The notes beneath the pieces are model-generated. The model ran no database searches. It was not told the DNA's origin and saw only the letters and a list, made by a program, of their open reading frames with translations. Source: Saxidomus purpurata (Eukaryota > Mollusca > Bivalvia > Venerida > Veneridae). Taken from it: a DNA stretch of 64,000 nucleotides. The stretch spans positions 20,958,645 through 21,022,644 of the forward strand of contig JAFMSR010000015.1 in NCBI GenBank assembly GCA_022818135.1, written 5' to 3'. The stretch's first letter is position 1. Each line of letters starts with the position of its first letter. Both the position numbers and the translations under genes were made by a program. Shown piece after piece: positions 35,962 to 46,242 of the stretch.

Positions 35962-38900
35962 TTATCCTGAAAAAGAAAAAAATGGAAATGCATATTAATA
36001 AATATAGTTCCGCCGATATGGAGTGAGACTTACTTTCTTTAGAAATACTGTCTTGTTACAGCATGACCATGTATCTCACTTGTGGCCGTCAACAATATGA
36101 TTAAGGAATACATTTACACAAAATCAAGCATTCTAATCACATTCAAACAAAGATATATAAAATGTACATATTCAATTATTAAGGAAGAATGAACGCGGTG
36201 AGCGAGTTGCCTGGATTACATCATATAACCAATCTTTTTATAACCATAGTTGTTTTCCAAGAAGATAGTTTCTGTAGTGTTTGCGAAACGTGTATGATTT
36301 ATCACAGGTACGGATTTGAACCGGGATTTCATTCCATGCAAACATAGCAGAATATTGGAAAGTGTATTTTGTATAACGCGATTTAATTAATGGATGAAGA
36401 TTTATCGTTTTTGTTTTCGGAACGAAGATTATAATTTGCAGTTGCATATGTACTTGTATCATCTTGTATCATTAATGAGTAGGTTTGATAAATACACCGG
36501 GAGAAACATTAACACATGATACAAATTAAATCAGCAATTATCTTCAATTCCTAGTGAAAATTAATGAAACCTTAACATACTGCAAAATAGAAGTGTCTTT
36601 TTCTTTTCTTTTCTTTTTTTTTTCTTTTGAGGCCCCATATGGGTAACCCCGTTTATTGCATATAAGGTTTAACAAAATTCATCATATAGAAGCATAAATA
36701 TTATCTTATACTACTAAGATTACATTTTTTAACAGCAAGATAAGGTATAAATTAGTGTAGATTTTTTTTTAGAAATTTCTTATTAACAAAAGTTTTCTTT
36801 CACTACCATTCCCTAGGGTTTGAATGATTTAATAGAATGATGCAAAAATACATATACCAGAGGTAGTTACCTAATGGAGACAATTTTGATTATTTAACTT
36901 GCTTATTTTTAAAAAAACAAAAACAAAACAGTATAAATGTATGAATGTCAACTAAATATTTTTTATGAAAAAGATACTCTAATTATGTTTGTATTGTTGA
37001 AAAAAAAGCCTTGCAAGATGGAAGAGTAAAAAAATCGAAAGGCGAAATACAAGACTTGGTTAGGGATCATAGTGCGTGAAGCATTTATCAATATAAGGGA
37101 AACAACTCTTGCACAGAAATGTGTTTTTTTCTTGATTAATATTAACATTATGAATGACTTTGCTCCTATCATTTTTATATAATTATACTGATACAACAAA
37201 AAAAATTAAAAAGGAGTTAAAAAGGAAACAAGGTCAGTAAGAGACCACTGTGATTCAAGCTTTGTTCACAAAAAAAAGGCAAGGCAGTGCAGTGCTGGAA
37301 ACAACGGACCTAATGCATATAAATCAAATATAAAGTTAACTATCATTTTCAAGAAGAGTCAAATATTCTCTCCACTTTTCATTGGATTTATTTAATTTGT
37401 TTTCTTTTTTTGCATTGAACAACTCTGTTTTAATCATTACTTTAACATCATATTTAAATAATTGAATTGATGGAACAGTATTCTTCATTTTGCATTTATA
37501 TATAGATAATTTAGCCACCATAATTAAATTTATTGTGGCTTTACTAAACAGTTCATTTCCCAAGATGACATCAGGCTTGGACCAGTTCAAATCTAAATTA
37601 GGGATGTTATCCTTTATCCATTTTTTTACATTGTCCAAAAATTGGGCAGTTAATTGACAATCCCATAGCAAATGTGCAACAGTTTCACTTTGTATGTTAC
37701 AAAAAGTACACAGGCTGTTATTTCTAATACCAATTTTTTGTAACATATAATTTGTCCCTAAAATTCTATGATTTATTCTATATTGGAACCACTGTAACAG
37801 TGGGTCCTTTGTAGCAGTAAAAGGTAAACTATAAACTGATCTCCAATTAAAGGTTACATTTAAATTTAATTCGTCACACCATTTCCTCTTTGAACATGGG
37901 AAAGAGCTTGTTTTTACCATATAATCATAAATAATCCTGCATCCCTTACTTTTTGCTGTTAATAACTTTAATTGACACAGGTTGCATAGGATTGTCTTCT
38001 TTTTTGGCATGGTGAGGAATTTTTAACCTATTTAGAAAACTTCTAATGGTCATTATAATGCTTTGGTATTGGAGAAAGTTTGTATTTATGTTATGGATAG
38101 TGGTAAATTCATTAAAGGACAAAAAGGTTCCCATTTCTGTCTAAAAAATCATTGACCAAAATAACACCATTTCTTAAGAATCTGGGAAAACATACACTTG
38201 TTCCCCTAATTTTAAACATATTGTTATACCAGACAGGTAAAGCACAAAAGTCCTTCCATGACTTTGGGTACTGGGAACTTAATTGGGAGTAACCTAGCAG
38301 AACATCCTTCCAGAACTTATTATTGACAGTGTTTATTTTGTGTTTTAAAAAATCATTACCAAATTTAGTGAAATCATCTAAAAAAGGGCATTGATCTTTA
38401 ACCATAATAGAGTACTTTGTGTTGTAATTCATCAATCTTCTGAGCCAAGTGACCTTTAAAGCAGACATAAAAGTCTCAAGATTAATCATTCTCAATCCTC
38501 CATATTCATATGATTGGGTAATAATGCTGCGCTTTACTTTATCAGGGCCTGCAGACCATAAATAATTAAAAAGATATTTTGGATTTTTTTAATAATGTCT
38601 GTACTTGGGTTTGGTAAACTCATAATGAGGTGATTTATTTTTGGTAGAGCTAAAGTTTTTATTACTACATTTCTGCCAATAGGAGTGATTTTTCTTTTTG
38701 ACCACTGCACAATAAGCCTTTTAATTTCTTCTATTTTCAACAAATAGTTAGCATCACTAATATTATTCAAATTTAAAGTGAAATTTACACCTAATAACTT
38801 AAAGGATTCTGATTCCCACTCTAAATTAAATTCTGGACATAATCTTATGTTGCTACTTTTAGTTGAGCCAATCCATACTGCTTTAATTTTATCTATATTA

Positions 38901-41900
38901 ATATTTAAACCTGAAATTTTAGCATAAAATTCTAAAATTTGCATGGTACATCTTAAAGATTGCTCAGACCCATCTAACATTAAAGTTGTGTCATCAGCAT
39001 ATTGGGATAACAAAAACTCAGTATTATTTACTTTGATACCTTTGATATTTTGGTTCTGTTTAATCAAAATTGCAAGTATCTCTGCACAAAGAATGAAGAT
39101 ATAAGGGGAAAGGGGATCTCCCTGACGACAGCCTCGCTGGACACTGAACCAGTCTGATATATGTCCATTAATTACTACACTTGACTGAATATCATTATAA
39201 AATAATTCAATCCATTTTATGAAGTTATCTCCAAAATTAAAATATCTTAAAACTTTGTACATGAATTTCCATGAAATAGAATCAAATGCAGTTGAGAAGT
39301 CAATTAGCGGTAGCATTCCTGGTAAATGATTTTCTTCTGTATGTTGCATGATATCATACACTAGCCTAATATTATCTCCTATATACCTTCCTGTTAAAAA
39401 TCCAGTTTGGTCTTCACTGATAAGCTTACCTAATACGTGTCTTTTTCTTTATACACACCGTCTACCGATGCAGCATTGCGTAGAATATATAATTCATCTT
39501 TTAATGAAGTTAATCTTGAAAACAGTATTTACTATAAATAAAATATTAATCTTACATGTTTTTGAGAAAAGAAGATCCAAAACTGTGTTTGCAAATACAT
39601 GTTTTCCTTTCGTAAATAGACAAATTACTTTTTGTCGTTCATCGTCTCTTAATATTACTCTAAATTGTACGCTGCGATAATGTCAAATTCGTCGAAAATG
39701 TGTAAGCCAATATACAAGCTACTCAAAAAACACTGAATCAGTAAAAGCAAACATTTTCAACCTTACTGATGCTGATACTAACACTGAACCGAAAGATGAA
39801 CAAATCAGATACTGCAATAAATAAAAAAGGATGACCAGAGTTAAACCTACCTACAATAGCAGATCCTGGTCCACCATTGCTGTTATCTGTTAAAAAAGGC
39901 AAATGTCCTAAGTAACATGATATATCAAAATGACTTACAAAGACTACCATAAAATTGATGTCACTGTGAAAAAGATGGTAAGATCGATTAACAATCCCGA
40001 ACGCTGATAAAAGATGTCTGAAATCATATCAGCAAATTACTGTCTTTTGTTATTCTCCAGACGAAACAGATCGATAACATTGATTTAATATCAGTTAAAA
40101 TGAATATTTGACAACCTGCGATAAATGCAAACAACACAGGAACATATTAACTGATCAGGTTTTCGACTGTATAGATACCAATGCATCTTATATTTAGACA
40201 TACATCGAGAACGTTTTGTCATCAGTAACCGCTCAAAAGGCATTGCACATTTTCGACAATAACACTGTATCATTGCACGCACTGTTACGTCAACATATCG
40301 TCTGATTTCTTCAATTCTAAGTTTTTATGTTTAAAACCAAGAAAATTTCCAAAGAACACGGACACACTGTAACTGAACAGATTTACGACTGAATTAATAT
40401 TTTGATACGTACCAGTGCATCTTATTTTCAGATAAACTGGATGGCTAAAAGTCTGTACATCTGGTCCCTTTCTGAAATGGCACTTTGTAATACTATCCTC
40501 GTTGCCTTTACACAGCACCTCAGACATCCAAAATAAATCATGCTCTCTGCCTACGTTATCATGACCGTAAAATAACTCTAAACCGCTGTTAAAATGTAAA
40601 TGTAAACATTTTCACAAATTAATAATAAAAAAAATGATAGCAAGACTTAAATCACCAGTCGTTGAGTACATACTGTATTAACATGTAAATATAATCAAAT
40701 TCCCGGTGATTGAATCTTGCTTAATTGGTTAACACAAAATAACATATTCTAAAATGAGGACGGTTAATATGTAAAATATTGTTTAATTCGTGATAGATCA
40801 GTTGCATAAATAAGACACATTAAGTAGATATGTCTGCACAACATTAAAGCCTGAACTTGTCTTGTGAAGAGCTTTGAGATTCTTTGATTTGCAGGCTTTC
40901 CATATTGTGCGCTTTTTTTAAAACGTAACATTACAGAAATTCTAATTTCCTGATAGGACAAATAAGCTTCACCTGTATCCCATCTCTGAACAAATAACTT
41001 TAGCGGCATTTTCATTATCATAGTAACGTGCATGAGACGTTGCGATAGATCCCCATCTCCCATTGATAAGTAGTTCCACTCGTCCTTCATTGGCTGTTTG
41101 CCCTCCAGTTAGTCGAATATTTGTGATATTGTAGCCTGTTGTGAAATATTTGAATGCAAATATTGAAATTGTGCTGTCTCGTCAAATTTTTTATTTGATC
41201 TTATGTAAAGATAATATTATAATTTGATACATCTGGTTTGGATAGACTGAATATAATCTGTTACGAAAATCTTTAAGACTAATTCTTTTGAATGTCTAAT
41301 TAATTCATTTCCTAATGCAACATGATCTGCTTGAAAACGTGACAAAGGAACGTGAAAAGTATATCTATTACAAAACAGGTGTCAGTATTTGAACCTGTAC
41401 CTTTTGGCGCCATTTCCTAGTAAAGCAAAGTATGCATTAAATTCCTACGTCATAGCAGCCTCCGCCTCCCCCGTTTCGCAAAAATATTTTGCATAATACA
41501 TGACAGTACTGACTATGAACATTCAAAACATGACTTTCTACCGCCACACTAGATAAATAGCGGTAATGTGAAATGATAAATTTATTATGAGGCAAAAACT
41601 AGGAGTTTAGACTAAAACATGAAGTTTAAAGAAAAATAACCAATCAAGCAACGTTTGAGTATGAAACGTTGCAAAAACATTGATTCTTACTAAAACAATA
41701 GAGCCAAGTGCCTCTCCGATAAGTCAGCATCAAAAGTGGTGTGGTGCCAAATTTAGAGAGCTGGCATTGCATTATGTTAGTTTCATTTCCATTGCAGAAT
41801 AGCTTGTTAAGCCAGCCTTTCCTTCCAAATGTCGCAAGGGAATGACCTGTTACACTGAATCCAACGTCACTGTGAAAGGAAAGGTCATGATGCATTTTAA

Positions 41901-44900
41901 AGGCGATTATCAAGTTCGAACAAAGTCAGTGTGATTGCCACACTACAAATGTACATATAAACACAGATAAAGATTCGAAGCAGTAATTACAGTTGAATGT
42001 TGCTCTGAGTGTGGAGACGTCTAAATACGTAGCAATGAAGTCTCAATAGTTATTTTAGAGAGCAGCTTAAGTTGTATGCTACGCCGAAGACATTTCAAAT
42101 ATTAGTACTTACACAGTGTATCTAAAACGCTCGCAAAATGCATTCGACTTGGCGCCTTTTATATACCGGTATATTAGGTTAAATCTAAACATGTTTGACC
42201 GTTGCTATTACTGATAAAATAACATGCATAGAAACTTTTTTAAAAACGCATGATTGGGCTCGATTCCAAGATTATCCCGTAATAGAGCCTCTTTGTTAGG
42301 ATTTCTAAATTGAGGAAAAGCTATTTTGGAACAACCCAAATACCTTAGACCGAATCTATTGCATAGATATGACGCCGTTTGGTCATCGAATGCAAACCCT
42401 GGGGTACCGACAAATCCCCATGAGCCGTTGTAGAACACTTCGACTGGTCCTTCATCGATATATCGACTCATTCTTGCAATTCGAACGGCTGTAATAATAA
42501 ATGTAAAACAAATGAAACAATTAGAATGTTAAACGAAAATGTTAAAGCAACATTAAGAGTAGGCAACATAAATTCATTTCAGAATTATGTTTTTTTCTTC
42601 TAGTTATCATGTGTTATTAAGAATTGATAAAGGATGTCTTGTTTGTTTACTTTCGTCATGATATTTTAATATTTTGTATTTTGTATTGACAAACTCAATA
42701 TCTTATCTATATGCATAAAAGTCATGGAGAAGAACATGGTTCCTCTTAAGATTGGGCAACAGTTATACCTTTACATGTCACAATTGCTGTATAATAACAT
42801 GCAGACTTCAAATTCGTTGAGCGATCACATTCTGTAAGCGAGTACTCGCAGCCTTTGCACGATATGTTCTTGTCATATAATTGGGATCCGTCAGGCTCAC
42901 CCTTTTCAATGCTGAGTGCACCACTTTAAGGTATAAATAAAACTAATTGAGGCCATCAGGTGAGTATATGTATAGTGATTCTATGAAAATGCTGGAACAC
43001 TTTTCTTTTTTACCATTTTATTTAAGATTAACTGATAATGTCTTTTTCTGTACTGCAAGGTGACTGAAAGTCAGGAGCACCAAGTTAAACTCATTGATAA
43101 CTGTGATAGTGCTGAAAACAGATATAACAGTGCATAACATCAAGCATGAAGGTTAAACTAACATTGTTTTATGATATCGGTCAAAATAGACTTACTCGTA
43201 TCCAAGATGATTGCAAACTACATTAGCACTGTTCATATCTATGCCATCGTAGCAAAGGGTATACTTTTGACCGTCAAAGGAAGATTCAATCACCCCAATA
43301 TTCTGTGTAAGTCCACGTTTTATTTGCGAATCTTTAAATAAAGAAAGGGTACACTAGGCAAATGTCCGTTAAAATGATTGTTACAACATGTTTCAAGAAG
43401 GGAAAACAACTTACACGCGGGAGAAATTCAGAAAAATAAGTGCAAATAATATATAAGAAATAGAACCTATAAACGTGCATTTTATATACCTAATATGTTT
43501 ATTATTGTTGTGTATTCCTTAAGGCAATATAGCGATATTTGGCTTTTTCTGTTTTCGAAAAATGTATAACAGGCTGTATATAGAGTTGATGCAATGATAA
43601 TATTGTTAATGCAGTATACTGTTGATTGTAGTTTGTTGTAAGACAACTACTGTTTTGCTAAAAAAATGTAGACTAATGATAATGCAACTATAAACTAAAA
43701 GTGTTACAAAAGCAGTGTAGCCGGGTAACACACATATTTTATGTTGAATGAAGGATAATACTATTGACTCACTCAATATAACCGTGAACTATGTCTTTTT
43801 TGTAAAAAAGAAACCATTATATTATTTACCTACGCAGAACAACCTGCTCCCATGTCTATATGCCCAGTCAGTTTTGTTAGCATAGTTGTAACGATCCCAT
43901 TTACTTGGTCTGTTACATTGCTCTATGTCAGTTTCATTCCCAACACATTCAAGACCGTATGTCCAAACGTATCCTCCATAGTTATCAATTGATGTCCATC
44001 CAGAGCTATAACCAAACTCACTGCGAAATAGCAACATTGGTATCAAATATTCACGCGAATATCTCCACTTTCAAAAACAAAAATAGTTTTGAAAATGTAA
44101 ATATTTTGCACAAGATCGCGAGTTTTATGTGTTGGGTATTTGTTTTCTTTTCAAAAAGTTTGAGAAAAATGCTATAATGGCAGAGAAAAAACGGATTCAG
44201 ATAAACATTCTACGTTTAGTGAGGAAAACATTTAATATTTAACACTAGGAATGATAGTATTTTCTGTATGATCTAACCCCTGTAATATCATAGCATTCTA
44301 GTTAACTACCATGAAATTAGATGTTATAATGTTTATTTACAAAAAATGTGTATCAGAGAGCCTTTTTTGTGCATCATTAAAACATTATGACAGGTTATTT
44401 ATTGCTGATGTTTTGTTATACAAATTTGTCAAGATTAGGCTCGTAACACAAGTACAGTACTCGGAAAACAACTTCGATTTTATTCACGGTACATGATTAA
44501 CAAACACACTCTTCACTGTTGTTAATCAGTAGTTAGCAATGTTGGTGGCATCACAAACACGCGTCAATATAAACATTTCCTTTCTAATTGAAAAGTAAAT
44601 ATTTAATTAAATTGAAAACGTTATTCATTCAATATCTAGAATTTTTTGAAAACAAAACAATCATGTTTTAGGTGCAATATAAATTCAATGTGTCAGATCA
44701 GATATGCATATTTCCGTAACTATAATTATTTCTACAACGTGAAACATCAAAACATTCTGTCTAAAGAAGGTTCAAAACAGAAGGTTTTTTCAGGTTGTTT
44801 TTGTCTTTTTAACAAACCGTAAATAGCATGGTAATGTGTCAACTTAGCTTGTGTTTACAAGTTCATTTTGTACGCATTCATTAAACTAATTGTTTTTGAG

Positions 44901-46242
44901 TTTTTGGAATAGTCAATTTGTTTTATGATATATTGTGGCAGATTCATACAAATCGTTCCTTTCATATAACAAACCGCAAATACCTTAGCCCTAGAGTCCT
45001 ACAAAGGAAGGAAGCAGTTGCGTCCGAGAAACGGAATGCCGGGCTTCCAATCAGTCCCCATGAACCATCATGATAGGCCTCTACAAAACCCTCATTTCCT
45101 CTTGCATTAACAGGCCACAGCCGAATTTCAAAACCTATGACTAAACATAAAAACAAATATATATGTCAATGACTTATTTTCATTGCCAATTGAATCGATA
45201 CTGAAGTCTAACATGTTTTGTATATGTTTGGCAAAACAAACAGAAATTACATTTATTCTTAACACAGTGTCTTACAATAACATCGATAAGAATGACATTA
45301 GTAATGCCTGACAATTCTGCAGCCACGTTCCGGTTATGGGCGATTGGTTTTTTTCTGAGACGAAATGCTTTCATGCAAAGGAGCGTAGACATGCGAAAAT
45401 CTTAAGCTGTGAACAAAGACCTATGTAGTAAGTGGAGTTTATTTTTTGCTGAAAGGTGGTCTTGATATACAGATGCTTTCACAATTAAAGCTTTGTACTG
45501 TTTACTCCCTGCTGGTCTTTATTCGTAGTGAGGATGGTCTTTATTTGGGTGCAGTCTTAACACATGTTTGATCGTAGAAATTCTTACTTGGGTGACCTAA
45601 ATAAATTAAATGACTGAAATGCCGTTGTATACGGAGGTAAGACCGATACAAAGTCATACAAGACAGTCATACAAAACAAAGTCACACAAGACAAAGTCAT
45701 ACATGACAGGCAAACAAGACAAAGTCATACAAGACAGTCATACAAAACAAAGTCACACAAGACAAAGTCATACATTACAGTCATACAAAACAAAGTCATA
45801 CAAGACATGATCCAGCATAAAAATTAGGATAAGATTAATACATAACATATCAAAGAGGCAAACATTAAATCTGGGATCGATTAAAATAACCTTAAAATAA
45901 TTTTCATTCAAATAATTGACACGATTGCCACAAAACCTTAACTTCAGGCAAAATTAAAAATTGTTTCATAATTTGTTGGTCGATAGCAATTTATTCTTAA
46001 ACGTCGCTATATTGCTATTTATTTTATCATTTTGCATACATTTAACATTTTACGAGAAAAATATCGGCTTGTTGTAGGGAATGCCCCTTTAATGTTGTTT
46101 TCATGAAAAATCATTGTGCATAAGTATCCTATTAAATATAAACTTTTAACTATTGTTAACTTACAATGTATATGATAGTGTAAATACACTTACCTGTTGT
46201 GATACAGAAAAATATAAACGTGAATATAATCAGATTCTTCAT
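35962..46242 (-). CDS. Gene B: secreted protein with four SRCR domains, frameshifted in exon 5
   Basis: Eleven exons on minus: 46194-46242, 44984-45134, 43830-44020, 43196-43331, 42769-42924, 42344-42488, 41691-41869, 40973-41135, 40413-40585, 39851-39886, and a terminal exon from 35966 with TAA at 35962-35964. The signal peptide is MKNLIIFTFIFFCITT. SRCR1 to SRCR4 lie at about residues 17-130, 131-227, 228-335 and 336-447, then a Gly-rich tail; about 460 residues if the frame is intact. It lacks the SRCR5 of genes A and C. As written, an extra C (G on minus) in the tract 42900-42903 makes exon 5 156 nt, not 155, and puts TGA at 42897-42899, truncating the protein near residue 185 inside SRCR2. 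This is either a real null allele or pseudogene, or a base-count error. The last intron holds a 2.8-kb L1-like insertion. Role inferred as for gene A. Confidence 0.8.
36238..36462 (-). pseudogene. LINE ORF2 C-terminal fragment
   Basis: The minus-strand frame contains FAWNEIPVQIRTC followed by YTFRKHYRNYLL. This matches the usual end of CR1/jockey-type polymerases (WN-x-LP-x-x-IR, then FK-x-x-L-x-x-L). Only the last ~70 codons remain. It lies in the last intron of gene B, downstream of the L1-like element, and is a separate older insertion. Confidence 0.55.
37336..38495 (-). pseudogene. L1-like ORF2 C-terminal part, frameshifted
   Basis: Three overlapping minus frames (38112-38495, 37946-38134, 37336-38010) give in order a region after the RT thumb, a linker, and a C-terminal block with CTFCNIQSETVAHLLWDC, a zinc-binding RVT-associated motif. 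Frame changes near 38,130 and 38,000 show that it is not functional. Confidence 0.75.
38534..39436 (-). pseudogene. L1-like reverse transcriptase domain, partial
   Basis: Minus-strand frame with the RT landmarks in order: SEDQTGF and GRYIGDNIR, LIDFSTAFDSISW (first catalytic Asp), QRGCRQGDPLSPYIF, and YADDTTLML (the catalytic YADD). Then KLLGVNF. The fingers and the upstream endonuclease are missing through 5' truncation. The frame is lost near 38,570 within a T-run. The catalytic residues are intact, so the copy is fairly young, but it cannot encode a full enzyme. Confidence 0.85.
39851..39886 (-). CDS. Gene B exon 10: 36-nt linker exon
   Basis: Phase-1/1 exon, TTAACAG acceptor and GTAGGT donor, encoding DNSNGGPGSAIV. 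The next exon (35966) adds Gly and then TAA, so this is the C-terminal tail. Between the two lies the L1-like insertion. Confidence 0.75.
   Translation of the reverse strand: MTAMVDQDLLL
40165..40205 (-). pseudogene. Fossil end of an SRCR second exon in gene B
   Basis: On minus the stretch reads CTAAATATAAGATGCATTGG, closely matching the CTGAAAATAAGATGCACTGG end of exon 9 (40413-40585). The adjacent bases, GTATCTATACAG on minus here, also resemble the intron start there. Only the last ~40 bases survive. It points to a lost SRCR domain downstream of SRCR4 in gene B. Confidence 0.55.
40413..41135 (-). CDS. Gene B SRCR4 (exons 8 and 9)
   Basis: Exon 8 is 40973-41135: IRLTGG, NEGRVELL, GRWGSI, VICSEMGY. 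Exon 9 is 40413-40585: LFWMSEVLC, DSITKC, PVYLKIRC. C3, C5, C6 and C8 only. Last SRCR domain of this paralog. Confidence 0.85.
41691..42488 (-). CDS. Gene B SRCR3 (exons 6 and 7)
   Basis: Exon 6 is 42344-42488: VRIARM, EGPVEVFYNGSWGFVG, ASYLCNRFGL. Exon 7 is 41691-41869: SDVGFSVTGHSL, LFCNGNETNIMQC, YRRGTWLYCF. One codon shorter than in gene A. Four cysteines (C3, C5, C6, C8). It lies downstream of the exon 5 frameshift, yet has no further lesion. Confidence 0.85.
42769..43331 (-). CDS. Gene B SRCR2 (exons 4 and 5), with frameshift
   Basis: Exon 4 is 43196-43331: SQIKRG, GVIESSFDG, TLCYDG, VVCNHLGY. Exon 5 is 42769-42924 and carries the extra base: GALSIEKG, then TGA as written; one base fewer restores a frame with NISCKGCEYSLTEC, SACYYT, IVTC. 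Seven cysteines in the restored frame, including C2, C7 and the extra CKGC cysteine. Splice sites at both ends are normal. Confidence 0.75.
43830..45134 (-). CDS. Gene B SRCR1 (exons 2 and 3)
   Basis: Exon 2 is 44984-45134: FEIRLWPV, NEGFVEAYHDGSWGLIG, ASFLCRTLGL. Exon 3 is 43830-44020: SEFGYSSGW, YGLECVGNETDIEQC, RHGSRLFC. C3, C5, C6 and C8 only. Confidence 0.85.
45648..45807 (+). repeat. Tandem repeat in intron 1 of gene B
   Basis: A 15-bp motif close to ACAAAGTCATACAAG is repeated with variants, and a higher-order unit of about 70-75 bases (CAAGACAGTCATACAAAACA and around) occurs twice. No unique spacers, so it is not a CRISPR-like array. The 66-codon ORF at 45610-45810 is produced by the repeat. 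Confidence 0.85.
46194..46242 (-). CDS. Gene B exon 1: signal peptide
   Basis: ATG at 46242, 49 nt to a GTAAGT donor. MKNLIIFTFIFFCITT is a short hydrophobic secretory signal, same length and phase as in A and C but with the most diverged sequence of the three. Confidence 0.8.

Larger units (their letters stand above)
36607..39436 (-). mobile_element. 5'-truncated L1/Tx1-like LINE inside the last intron of gene B
   Basis: About 2.83 kb. A 14-bp direct repeat GTGTCTTTTTCTTT flanks it (36593-36606 and 39437-39450), so both ends are fixed. On minus the 3' end carries an AATAAA (near 36,656) and an A-rich tail broken by G. The coding part begins inside the reverse transcriptase (SEDQTGF, GRYIGDNIR), so the 5' end is truncated, as is usual for target-primed insertion. 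The ORF is broken by several frameshifts. It lies antisense to plus and in the same orientation as gene B. Confidence 0.85.

Noticed and set aside
39348..39680. 110-codon plus ORF
   Set aside because: Crosses the LINE insertion border and is antisense to the reverse transcriptase at one end; no domain.
45648..45807. Regularly repeated block, CRISPR-like at first sight
   Set aside because: Contiguous degenerate 15-bp units without unique spacers, in an intron of a eukaryotic gene.
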